This document shows positions 34,556 through 46,118 of a stretch of 64,000 nt of DNA, one piece after another (position 1 is the stretch's first letter; the number at the start of each line of letters is the position of its first letter). The notes beneath the pieces are model-generated. The model did not search any database. It saw nothing but the letters and a program-made list of their open reading frames with translations, and was not told where the DNA came from. The position numbers and the translations under genes were made by a program. This stretch comes from Periconia sp. R9002 (Eukaryota; Ascomycota; Dothideomycetes; Pleosporales; Periconiaceae): assembly GCA_023627715.1 (NCBI GenBank), contig JAMAHW010000002.1, positions 310,001 through 374,000 on the forward strand, given 5' to 3'.

Positions 34556-36682
34556 ATGCTCACAAACAGTAGATTGTCTTTCGCTTTCTTGGCTTGCTGC
34601 GCATTGGTGAGAGGGTACAGCAGGGGGGAAATTAAGAACCAGACGTTTGATTATGTTATCGTTGGAGCAGGGACGGCTGGAATTCCAGTGGGCACGCGAC
34701 TCGCTGCCGCTGGGTACAACGTAGCTATTATCGAAGCTGGTGGCTTCTATGAAGATACCGAACCCATTCTCTCAACTACTCCAGCATTTGTTTTCCAGCC
34801 GAATGATGCGAATGACTGGGCTTTCCAGACAGAACCTCAGGCCGGCTTGAATGGACGCAGACTTCCGTATCCAAGAGGTAAATGTGTCGGAGGGACAAGT
34901 GGAAGGAAGTGAGTCACGGAACCACCAATTCCTAATGCGAGCCGTTTAAACTAACGTCCGCTAGTGCTATGATATATCAAAAGTACGATGCCATTGCCAT
35001 GGGATCATCACGACGCTAATGCGTTTAACAGAGGACCAACTGGCGCCTTTCAAAAATGGGCAGACGAAGTCGGCGATCAAAGCTACACGTTACCCCAGCT
35101 CGAAACCTACTTTCGCAAAAGCGTGCACTTTACCAGCCCGGATTCTTCGAAACGAGCAGCGAACGCGACTCCAGGATACGATCCCAGTGTCTTCGCGTCC
35201 TCAAAAGGCCCACTCTCAGTGACATACGCCAACTTCGCGGCCCCATTTTCCAGGTACCATCTCCCACCTCCTAAACTATTTAGCCATTACTTATCATAAG
35301 AGAACAGTTGGGTCCGCCGTGCAATGGCCTCAATCGGTATCCCTGATGCCGGCGACTTCGACAACGGCAAGATCCTAGGTTCGCAGTACTTCCAACACAC
35401 CATCACATCCCCTAAACAAGAGCGCGGCTCCTCTGAATCCACATACCTCGCCACCTTCTCCTCTCTCCCAAACCTTACCCTCTTCACGCACACACTAGGC
35501 TTGAAAATCCTTTTCGACGAGCACAAAAACGCCGTCGGCGTCATCGCCGAGAACACTGGCATACCGTTTACCCTGTACGTCAACAACGAAGTTATCCTCG
35601 CGGCGGGGGCATTTCAATCCCCACAGCTCCTCCTTGTCTCGGGCGTGGGTCCAAAAACCACACTCGAAAAGCATTCCATCGACGTCATCCACGACAACCC
35701 GGACGTCGGACAGCACATGGTTGATCACGTATGGTTCGGCCCAGCAGTGCGCGTCAGGCTCGAAACAACGTCGAGATGGAACGACGACCCGGAGTATCGC
35801 CTTCGCGTGTACCAGATGTTCCGCGAGAAGCATGAAGGCCCGCTGACCAACAACGGCGGCGACTTTGGCGCGTTCGAGAAAATACCCGACGACCTCCGCG
35901 AGAATTTCACGGAGAGTACACTGAAAGACCTTGCGGCTTTACCGGATGACTACCCCGAGATCGAGGTAAGTAAACCAACGTCCCTCATACATACTTCCCT
36001 TTCTTACACGAATACAAAAAACAGTACGTCGTAGCCCCAACCTTCCTCGGCGACTTCCGCACCCCGCAACCCGCCGACGGCTACCAATACGCCTCCATAG
36101 CCGCTGCCCTCATGGCACCCGTCTCACGCGGCAACCTCACCATCCGCTCCCCCTCCATGCACGACGCGCCAGTTATCAACCCCAACGTCTTCACGTCCCA
36201 TACGGACCAGCAAGTCGCGGTGGCGGCGTTCAAACGCATGCGGCAGATGCTCTCTCAGCCCGAAATCGCAGACATTCTCGTCGGCGACGAGTACTTCCCG
36301 GGCAAAAAGGTACTGCGAGAGGGTGAGGACGAAGAGGAGGTATTGCGGTGGTTGAGGGACGCCGCGAGTGTGTATTACCACGCGGGTGCGACGTGTAGGA
36401 TGGGAAGAGAGGGCGAGGGCGCGGTGGTGGATCCGAAGGGGAAGGTGTTTGGGGTGCAGAGGTTGAGGGTTGTGGATGCTTCGGTTGCGCCGTTTTTGGT
36501 GCCGAGTCATGTTCAGAGTGTTATTTGTAAGTTTAAGTTTTTTCCGGTCTCGCGTATGAGGTAGAGGTCATTATCTAACTTTGAAACTTTCAGATGCGGT
36601 GGCCGAAAAACTCGCAGATAGTATTATTCGAGATGCGAAGGCGAGCTTTACGAATGAGTTTCAACAGGAGTTGAAGGTGTAA
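34556..36682 (+). CDS. Secreted GMC oxidoreductase
   Basis: Six exons: 34556-34908, 34965-34982, 35032-35253, 35308-35965, 36025-36526 and 36594-36682 (613 residues). Exon 2 is only 18 bp. It is required to carry the frame through NAMIYQ to GPTGAFQKWADEVG. A signal peptide (LSFAFLACCALVRG) opens the chain. The FAD-binding motif is VIVGAGTAGIPVGTRLA with the partner glutamate in AIIEAGG. The GMC second motif is AGAFQSPQLLLVSGVG. The C-terminal active-site histidine lies in YYHAGATCRMG, and the second base is at VPSHVQSVIYAVAEK. This is the fungal alcohol/choline/aryl-alcohol-oxidase-like branch. The natural substrate is unknown. It shares a promoter region with the SDR gene. Confidence 0.9.
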
Positions 36683-37389
36683 AGCATGGTGCGTGGTATT
36701 CCGAAGGCAGTCACTGCGTGCTGGATATGAAATAGGGAATAGTACTAGTTGTTAGATAGTGCGATTGTGAGGGAGGGAGTCACGGTTTGTGAGGAGATAA
36801 ATTTGATTGTCTGGAGCGGTGTTTTTGGCATTTTGTTACGCGGTAAGAAACAGAAATGCGAAAGACATGTCGAGGTTGGTTTAGCTGGTTGAAGCCCTAA
36901 TTTGGCGTACAGAGTATGAATGTTGATTCTTTTTTATAGTCCACTTAAGTGGTAGCTTTGATGCAATATGTAAATTCCTGTCTAATGTCCGTACAGTAAT
37001 GAGTGGTTTAGTTTCCCTACATGCGCTTGATCATAAATCATACGAGTGAAGTAGGGGTAAAGGTGTGCATACAAAATGCGAAATAGTCTGATTTTAATCT
37101 ATAGTTTTCATTCGGCAATTGAAGAAGTGTATAACTAATGCTAATGCTAATGCCGATGCTTTTATTATTATTACAGTCCCCTTCACATCCCAAGTAAACG
37201 TCGGTTACGTGTACAAATTAATCTTTCCCAAAACTTTCTGACCATCCCGCCTACCCATACGCACCCTCAAATTACCATGTGTGTATGTCCACAGCCAAGA
37301 CGATGTTGTGAACAATCACCTGTGTTGATACCGCAAGCAATCGTGTTGTCATGCGACAATGCACTCTTCTTTTGATGCACCTTGACAGC
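36683..37389. other. Intergenic, convergent 3' ends
   Basis: Contains a short gctaat triplet-like run near 37136-37160. No gene seen. Confidence 0.5.
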
Positions 37390-39067
37390 TCACACCTTGA
37401 CAACCGAAGCCCTCCCAATAAAGTGCTCCTTCGCGACGAAAAGCAGACTCAGCACCAACCCCAGTCCCGCAAGACCAACCGACACCCAAAGCGCAGCGCG
37501 AATGCCCAGCAAATCTCCTGCTAGACCCACGTCATCCTTCTTCACCTCTCTCTCTGCGGTCCCAGCGAAACCAAGACCGAGCGAGATGCTGTAATTGACA
37601 ATGGTCATTACCACACTGGCGCCGATGCCTTGGTACTTCGGTGGCACGGCGTCCGAGAAGAGCACTGTTGCAGCAGGGAATGAAGAGTCCATGCCGACGC
37701 AGATGATGAGGACGCTGAAGAAGAAGCAAGTCCAGTAGTTGGAGTGGACGGGCATGGTGGCGGCCAGGATAGAGCCGATTACGTATGCCAATTGGCCGAC
37801 TACCATGATCCAGGAGGCGGGTATCTTGCCGATTGTTTTTCCAACGACTAGTGCAGAGATAAGTCCAGAGGGGATCACGGGACTGTACCATGCTGCTAGC
37901 AGGAGAGGTGAGATGCCACGGACATGCATGACGAGTTGCGCGAAGTAGAAAACCTATATAAGGTATTAATGGAATGTCCTCGGTACAAGGCGACAATGAA
38001 ATGTGCTTACCCAGATACCGAAAGTTGCCCAACCAGCCGCGGTACATCCCAAAACGAAGGCGATATCCACGTTGAATGCAGCGAATGGAATGATGGGGTT
38101 TGGAGACCAGAAGGCTTCAACCCAAAAGAAGACAGCGCCAAACAAGACACCGAGGATCAAGCAGACGTACACATACGGCTGTTCCCAGCCGACAACAACA
38201 GCTTGGTTCCAGGCAAAGTTGAATAGAACGAGAGCTGCGACACCGGTTATACAACCAGGGACATCCATAAACTTCGATTTGTCGCGCCATGATTGTTGCT
38301 TCACGGAAGGAGCCAGAGGCTGGTTCGGAATGACCCACGCGCCAAACGCAGCAAGGCCGGCCAAGGCAATGGCCTGGCTCCAATATGTCCATGGCCACCA
38401 CGCGAGAGAAAAGAGACCGCCGAAAGTGAATCCAGAAATTGCACCGAATGGCGCTGTGCCGCCAAACCAGGCAAATGCCATGTTCTTCCTCGGCCCCGGT
38501 GAATACGAGTTGCCCAAGATCGCTAGACTGCTCGGCACCGTCATCGCCGGACCCATGCCTTGGAAGACACGAGCGAAGATGAAGAGTACGTAGGATGAAT
38601 AGACCGCGAGACCGGCGATGAGCGACCAGAGCGAGTACCATGCCATTCCAATGACGAACAATCTCTTGTGGCCGAACTCATCTCCGAGTCGGCCAGCAAT
38701 GAGGATGAAAGTGCCGATGGATAAACTGTAGCCAGCAAGCAACCACACCTGTTCCTCGGCCGTGGTAAGTCCAAACGACTCTCCTATCACACCCACTATG
38801 CCTACTGTATTTCCTAAGCCGAGCTGGTTGGTGTACATTGCCATGCACACGGTTGCGATGAAGAGGATTTGGCGCGGGGTAGAGAGGGCTTCAGCGACAT
38901 AGAGGTGTTCATCTTCTTTTGCTGGTGGAGAACCATTTTTCTCGACGTCTTTCGCTGATTACATGTTAGGAAAAATGCTTTGTTATGAATGCAATTGGCG
39001 TACCTGGAGAAGTATTGGAGTGAGGGTTTGAGAGAGGCAATTCCTCTTTCGATTCGTCGGCGGACAT
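37390..39067 (-). CDS. MFS drug:H+ antiporter, DHA2-like (14 helices)
   Basis: Three exons read downward: 39067-39004, 38954-38011 and 37953-37390 (523 residues). The small first exon encodes MSADESKEELPLSN and joins in phase to AKDVEKNGSPPAKED, a typical acidic cytoplasmic tail. Motif A is AGRLGDEFGHKR after helix 2, and RVFQGMGPAMTVPS marks helix 4. About 14 hydrophobic segments can be counted, as in DHA2 exporters. The last exon ends RASVVKV. The likely role is export of a toxic or secondary compound or an inorganic ion; the substrate cannot be read from sequence. Gene order places it between the GMC oxidoreductase and a GH105 enzyme. Confidence 0.9.
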
Positions 39068-39573
39068 ATCTCAACACTCGCAATGACCAAAATATCGAGG
39101 AATAGCTTGGTTGACGTACTTTTTCGTGCTGAAGTCGGGTTGTACAGTGAGCTGTTCGGCAATGTCGTTCAGCTCCGTACTATACAACAGCGGGCCCGAA
39201 TTTGGAAAAAAGCGAAGTTCCTGGGTCTGCAAGCAAGATAAGCTCTGAGTGCGCTCACAGACTTCTGAATTGATGGTGAGAACCGTTGAATGTTGAGAGT
39301 ATTTTAGCTAAATCTACTTTTTATTAACGGACGAAGGCATTGTTGAGCAATTCCCAATCCGGAACCACCACACGGAGTAGACTGGTCGTCTTCGGACTTG
39401 CCTGCCGCGCTAGCACCTTTTGTCTTAGTAAGCCCGGGCTGCACCGCAACAACGCTTTGACAGGTGACAGGGCGGCCGCGGATGCACTTGAATATAGGTA
39501 CAAAGGTAGGAAAGGAGAAGAAACACGCATTCCTTGGCTGCAAAATCCAGTTTTTTCCTTGAATCATTTCGCA
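39068..39573. other. Divergent promoter region with dispersed repeat
   Basis: Between the MFS and GH105 genes. It carries copy 2 of the 32-bp repeat at 39383-39414. Otherwise nothing recognised. Confidence 0.5.
39383..39414 (-). repeat. Copy 2 of a dispersed 32-bp repeat (inverted)
   Basis: Reverse complement matches 31192-31223 at 30 of 32 positions, with weaker similarity outside. The two copies lie about 8.2 kb apart in opposite orientation, each between divergent genes. Confidence 0.6.
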
Positions 39574-41042
39574 ATGCATAGCTTCGTCGTTTTGTCCATA
39601 TCGGCGCTTATTTGCTTGAGTGGCAGGATAGATGCAAAAGAAATCCATAGTGGGTCACGTCCATATTCGAAATGGATGCTGGATAGCATCATTTCTCGGG
39701 GTGAGGGTGTTCAGGCGGCCAATGGGTTGCTAAGCGGGATCCAAAAGGGAATCTTTCAGGAAGCTCTGCGTGCTGCCGTTGAGTGGTCAAGCGATGAACA
39801 ACAAAACAAAAGATGGCTTGAGTACCACCGAAAAAGTGTCAAATACAATACTGCCGAATTTCTCGACCCTGTTGAGAACTCCTTAGCACCTCTTGACCGA
39901 CTATGTGCTGGGCGTTCCTTGATGTGCGTCTCCTTCATATTGTGTTATGTGATGCATTTAACTGATAGAACGCAGGCGAAGCGACCCGAAAGAACAAGAT
40001 CATGAAGACCGCGCGGCACTAATAGCGCTTCGCAAATCCATCGATCTGCAACTTCGCAACTCAAACGGCACGTACAAGTCCAACTCGATCAAGATCCTGG
40101 GCTAATGTTGTTGTCCAGGCGGTTACTGGTATTTCGTGGATCCTCCACCTCCATACGAACAGTATGGAAATTTGTCATATATTGATGGCATGTATGGCTT
40201 CGCACCTTTTGCGGTGCTTTACGGTCTCACTTACGGTGATCCACACTTGAACATTGATTCGGCTGTTGAGCAGCTCGACATAATGTACAAGCACACACTC
40301 CACAAGGATACTGGCTTGATTGTTCATGGCTACGACGGTTCTCGACAAGCACCTTGGGCTGACGGAATAACGGGCGCGAGTCCAATAGTGTGGGGACGTA
40401 GCTTAGCTTGGTACATGATCGGTGTAGTTGACGCGCTTGCTATGGCCGAGACGAATCCCGGCTTGAGAAAAACAAAGGCGTACGAGCGCATGAGAGAGAT
40501 ATATGCAAGTCTAGCAGCAGCTGAAATCGAGGCGCTGAGGAATTCAGCGAAGAAAACAGCGAGGCACGGTGTCTGGCAGGTGTTCGAACGTCCAGGCGAG
40601 GAAGGTAATTTTGTCGAAGCCAGTGCCACCGCTATGCTAGTATATGCACTCGGTAAGGGACTGAGATATGGATATATTGACTTCGCTCAGCACAAGAAGA
40701 CTGTATTGTCGTATCTTTTCCAAGCCCCTCAAGCCGCCCAAAAAGTGGTGGCTGAAGACATCGAGGATCTAGTGCGCTCGACTTACGAAGATCTGGTGGA
40801 CCATTTCGTCACTGAGCATGTAAACGGGACACTGAATTTTGAGGGTACCAGCGTGATTTCGAGCCTGCACGTAGTCAAACCTGATTTCGATGTAAGTCCA
40901 TGTTACCATAAAAGAGTTTGTTCATCATTGACAATGACAGTACTATGTGAATCGGGAAGTAATACAAAACAGCCTTATTGGCAGCAGTGCATTTGTTCTG
41001 GCGAGCCTGGAGATGGAGCACCTCGGAAGCAGAGAATTCTGA
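39574..41042 (+). CDS. GH105-like unsaturated (rhamno)galacturonyl hydrolase, secreted
   Basis: Four exons: 39574-39923, 39976-40067, 40119-40891 and 40941-41042 (438 residues). A signal peptide (MHSFVVLSISALICLSG) opens the chain. Diagnostic GH105 text follows: LDRLCAGRSL, GGYWYFVD, NLSYIDGMYGFAPF with the catalytic-type Asp, WADGITGASPIVWGRSLAWY and NFVEASATAMLVYALGKG. The family removes unsaturated uronic residues from pectin fragments left by lyases. The join of exon 2 to exon 3 keeps frame only if the intron begins GC at 40068 and ends AG at 40118 (51 bp). The nearest GT donor would shift frame. So this is either a GC-AG intron or a damaged splice site. Confidence 0.8.
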
Positions 41043-43615
41043 GGCGAAAATGATTGGCAGGATATATTCCTTCATGTTGTGTCACGTTGTATGATGGGAA
41101 ACATCGTTGGGTATCGAGACAATTATCAAGCGTGGATAAGAAAGTGCTCAGACTGTATGAAAGACTTGCAGGGGTTTCCGCTCAGCTTGCCAGGTGTGTA
41201 ACTGCAAAGCATCAGCTAGCTTAGAGGGTACAATGAGAATAGTTCTCTGCCGGCGGGCGCCACAAAGCGAAAAGGCCACAATAGAGAGTTTAGGCACGTG
41301 GCAACAGCGTGGGGGCTATGAAGTTTGATTTTACCGAGAAATCGTGTATAGTTTACATGGGTATGGATGTAGGCACACCAAATAGTCATGGCTAGAATTT
41401 GTGTCCATCAATAGGAGGCTGTTGGAGGGAACGGTGATCGCAGATTGGAACGGTGATCGCCAGGCGTTTTAATGTGATACTCCGGAGTCGTATGGTCAAG
41501 CTGCATAGCATCACAGATGATTGGCTCGGACTGGCGTGCTCCTGCATGTACATGTCAACGTTATCTTGCATCATAATACATGTATAACTCACGTACAAGC
41601 TATTGGAGCGTCGGACCTACGCAGCAGTATGCGTTAGAAAACCCACCAACGCGAGTTTATTCTTCCTCCTCCAGTTTATATAATTGGTTGAATGTACGTT
41701 TTCTGTAGGATGCAAACTACATGGGGTACGTCGCAGATTCCTGGACATGTTCCTCATCTAGAGCGATGATAATTTGTTTCCCTGGGCTGTTATAGGCGCT
41801 AATTCCCGACGTCGCACTACGATTCCCAAAGTAGTAACTGCAGCATACAAAAGTCTTGAAAGATTGCCCCTTCATGCGTCGGCATGTCTCTAGGCCTCGT
41901 GTTTCTCGTTTCTTCTCGTTTTTTGCTAATGTATCATACGAGACTCTTGATCCACACATGATGCGATCGGGAGATATGATGCATACAATGCAACACGTGG
42001 TGTGTGATTGTTCAGTTAGTTTCCGTCTTGCTCGCTTCTCCCTGGCTAGCACCTCTTGTACCTGCTAATTTTTGTTAGGCGCGAAATTCGACTCTACCTA
42101 TCAGCAGCTTTAAGCCTATCTGAAGTCCGTAGAAAAGGTCTTATGAGTGTGTGAGGCAGAAATACTGTTGTTGTCAATCATCGATAAGATTGGCTCCGTG
42201 CCGTAGGTAGAAGAGGTGGTATTATGCTTGGCTAGCCTTCAGCTCGAAATCCTCCTCGGCGGCTTTGTGGGTCGAACTGGCCATAGATAGCGAATAGACA
42301 ATAGATGTAGAATTCTTGTGGTAAAGCGCGCATAATACCAACGGCACCTTCACATATGTGCACATGGATGAGCGGAACGGCTCGGGAACCGAATTAAGAT
42401 AGTGTGGATTCTATACGAGAGTGGTGTGGAGTTTGTGATGTGCGTGTGTATGTGTATGTGCGGGTGTGCGTGGTTGGATTTAGATTGCGCCGAGGTTAAC
42501 TAGTGGCTAGCTCAATTACGTAATTACTCTACATATCAATCCACTGTTCTCTTCAGTTAGTTTCGTTGGATATAGACTTCGTGTGTTATACATACATACA
42601 TGCGTCGATGCGTAGCGAACTGTGCCTAATAACATTGATGGCTCTGGCAGCTTTTACCGGCATGACAGGTTGGCCTAACCCGAGCGATGCGAGCTTAGAT
42701 CAGAATCCAATCAACCGTTTGGGCCTCATACATTTCACAATGCCAAACGTGGAAGCAACTACTGTGTATGAGGTTAGGTGGGTGTACTTAGAAAGAACAA
42801 TGGTCCAGGGGTATATGCTTGCTCCAACGGCCCGACCCTCCCATTCCTTCCTCCACGATGCGGCTTTTAGTAAGCGTGACGAGAAAGCACGCGAGAGTCC
42901 CCTTTGTACAAACCCGGTTTAGATATGCAGATAAATACCGACAATTCACCGTGTGGATAGACTACATGGGGATCGATACAGTGTAGCACTCACTAGGAGA
43001 ATGTCGATTTTAAATAACAGAGCAAGTTAAAGACAACGCGGGGCATCGGTATTAAAGGTTTTAATGTTGCATGTGCATTGACCAATGCTCCAGCATGCTA
43101 AACAGGTGTATTCTTGATCATCAATGATGTCTACTTCCAACACGAACCATCCCGCTTCTAATAGATTGCGAATACGCGTTAGTTGCCTAGGGTAAGTCTT
43201 GCGTACACAATAAGTATGCCGCCAACGCTGAGATCTACGCACAGGGGGGTCCGGGCGTCATTCGGGTTTCGCCTTTGGGCGTCATCACAGTGAAAGCTCA
43301 GTTTTGATAAGCGAGCCTTCAGGGTTTCTTTTCAAGCTAGGGCCTGAAACGGGGAAATTTTACCCCGATATCCTGCGTATTTAAATAGCATTTCTTAATC
43401 ATAGCTTTAGTTATCCATCAATACATGCTGATGCTCACTGCCAATACCCCCAGCTCATTCGAGACAATGATACATAAGCGTCATCTGGCCTCGCCCGTGC
43501 TTCAGCCATTTCCACTTGTACGCACTCTAGTTACAGTGACATTCACCCGCAACCACCGCTTTACCTCGACCTGACAACAAACTTTCCACAAACCTCTGTA
43601 TGCCCCCTATCCGCG
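41043..43615. other. Long intergenic region
   Basis: 2.6 kb without a convincing gene. A 14-mer, ggaacggtgatcgc, is repeated at 41428-41441 and 41447-41460. A GT-rich stretch lies at about 42435-42475. An open frame at 42608-42922 was considered and rejected. Confidence 0.5.
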
Positions 43616-45470
43616 ATGCAAAATTTGGCGGAGAACGACATGGCCGAGTCACACAGGAATAGCATCGCCTCCACATCGACGACCACTATCACATCCACCG
43701 CCAGTAATGCCATGGACAATTTCACTTGCGAATCTTGCTTCAAATCTTACCAGCGGCGTACGTTTTTGCACCCTCACCCCACCTACCATAAAAGACTTCA
43801 CAGGTCCCTGTAAAAAGCCTTGATAGACCGACGTCAACCCCCGTGTAACGATCCGTATAGACCTCCCGAAGCTGACGGAATCAATAATGATAGGCGACCT
43901 CTTAATGCGCCACCGCAGGCGCTGCCAGGGCCCAACCAATCCTCCAACCCGCCGAAAGGCATGCAACGCTTGCGTTCAGGCCAAGACAAAGTGCTGTTAC
44001 AGTCAGCCCACCTGTTCACGCTGTGCCAAGCGTGGGCAACCCTGTGTCTATCTCACCAACCCCCGCGCTTCCTCCACCGACCATGCCTCGGAGTTTTTCG
44101 AAGCAAGCGACGGAAATGGCGCAGACATCCCTGCTGGTCCCGGCGAGCCCCTCCAACTCCCATGGGACTCACCCCTTTCGTCATGGCCCATGGAAGTGTT
44201 TGACATGTCGCTTCCAACACCCAACCAGCCTGTCTCCCTTCCTGCCCTTACGTCGACAGACTTATCCAATAGTAGCACCACAGCCACTACCAGCCAGCCT
44301 TTTATTAGTTCTGGCGTAATTGCAGGCCTCCATTCCCGTGCTGAAAGCGAAATGTCACTTTCCACTTCTTCCTGGAACATTCCACTATCTCTATCAGTGA
44401 CCCATTCAAACAGTGATAACCCTACCCAGTTTCCTTCCCCTACCTCTTCCCCGCCGACTGGTTTGGATCTGGTGCGCCTGCTAGGTGACTACCCAAATTT
44501 ACTCCTCAAAGACGAGACAACATCACCCTTCTTACATCCTAATCTTTACAGTGATGATGCCGACATGGCGTCTTTGCCTCTGACGTCAATGGCTATTTGT
44601 TGTGGGAGCAGTGTGAATGCCAAAGAAAGCGTTCGATTCGTGAAAAGAGTCATGGATGCTGAGCGACAGAGACTGATCGAAGCTTTCGTGAGTATTAAGA
44701 TACGATTGATTCGCAAAATGGTATAGCGTAGTGGCTGACCTCCACCATCCAGCCATCGTATCAATGCATACAACAGTGGGATGCGTTGCATGCTATGCTC
44801 CTGTATGAAGTGTTGGAGTTACGCGAGAGTCTCGCAGATGAACTTGAGGCTTGGAAGCATCGGTCGAAGGTCAAGGGCCTACGTGCGCCCTTTCTACTCA
44901 AGGGAAGAGCCTCTTTATCCATTTTTTCAAGCACTACTAACACCATCCACACAGATGACCCAGTGCTACGCTAAATCGTATCCCCAGATATCCAATCCAG
45001 ATATCAGGGTGTTTTCAAATCCAAATTCGGCCCCTACGTCGACTATCTCATCCCCATGGGGTCGATGGAAAGTCACTGAGACGGCACGAAGGATGGTGTT
45101 CTTCGCCAATATTGTCAACTTTTACATTAATCACAACAATTCAACAGGGAAGCAGCTGCCGTATTATGAGCCACTCGATGACGATCTCATTCTTGGCATG
45201 CCACTGCCATGCAGCCACGCCGCTTGGATCGCACGAGATGAATCGGAATGGCTTGCTGCGATACAAACGCCACCATCTTTGCCTGCACTCCATCACGTCT
45301 CCAAGATCAGTCCAGAGTGGGATACCTTACAAGATCTTACTCTGAAAACTATACTCTCCAAGTATACAAAAGACTATATCCAATCGGAGTTTGGTCGTAT
45401 CGCTGGTTTTAACAATTCGGACAAGCTTAAGGCTTTTATCATTCTTTGCGCGACTGAGCAGTTCAATTGA
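43616..45470 (+). CDS. Transcription factor with C2H2-like finger plus Zn2Cys6 cluster
   Basis: Four exons: 43616-43757, 43894-44687, 44753-44869 and 44955-45470 (522 residues). The first intron (136 bp) splits a finger FTCESCFKSYQRRDLLMRHR ending in RRC, a C2H2-type finger with Cys as last ligand. It is followed at once by a Zn2Cys6 cluster, CNACVQAKTKCCYSQ then CSRCAKRGQPC. A Ser/Thr-rich linker and a C-terminal helical region (ETARRMVFFANIVNFY) follow, as in fungal regulators of secondary metabolism. The third intron uses a weak GTCAAG donor at 44870, chosen because it alone restores the frame to MTQCYAKSY; this boundary is uncertain. It could regulate the oxygenase, ligase and DAHP synthase downstream. 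Confidence 0.8.
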
Positions 45471-46118
45471 GCGCGTTCAAATTTTTCTCTTCGAACTTCA
45501 TTATAAGCCTCGCAATACCTCTATTGGCGTTAAATACAGTGATAGCGCCCGATTCTTGCGTCAATATTGGCCAGGATCCTGTCAGTATATCCATTTTATA
45601 AGGGTGGACACATCTATATCTTCAACGCTAATTCCGCCCACAGGTATACTTCCAAGGCGTTTTTAGCTCTTGTGGCGCCTGTGTGTGCACGTAATATCCG
45701 GCTTTTTTTTAATACGAGAAGCCAGTATTACCTACTGGGAATGCAGCCACACCATCATCATGCAGAGAGAAGGAGAATAATTTGCAACCCGATTGGGGCG
45801 CAGTAAGAGCATTCTTTGCGAAAATTGAGGTGTAATTGCATAATCTCTATTCACCACACTGCGATTCATGGCGGATCGTTTGCTACCCTAGCTTACATAG
45901 GTGAAAGCTGTCAAGTCAACGCCCCCTAGCAAGCTGTAGACATACATGGAGAAAATGCGGATTACGAGTACGAAACAGCAATTGCGCAATTCAAAAAGCA
46001 TACTATCAATCTATGCTTACATAATATTTTGTGTCGAATTAGTATAGCTGAAAACACCCATCATGTGCGCATTTCTCGTTCTTTGTTTCCAGCACGACAT
46101 CCGCCTCAGGTATGTCGC
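45471..46118. other. Intergenic, convergent 3' ends
   Basis: Between the regulator and the 2OG oxygenase gene. No feature recognised. Confidence 0.5.

Noticed and set aside
42435..42475. GT-rich tract as a regulatory or telomere-like sequence
   Set aside because: An irregular simple sequence without a fixed repeat unit.
42608..42922. 104-codon frame with a signal-peptide-like start
   Set aside because: The hydrophobic start is weak, few cysteines are present and nothing matches a known effector or family. It is likely chance in a 2.6-kb spacer.
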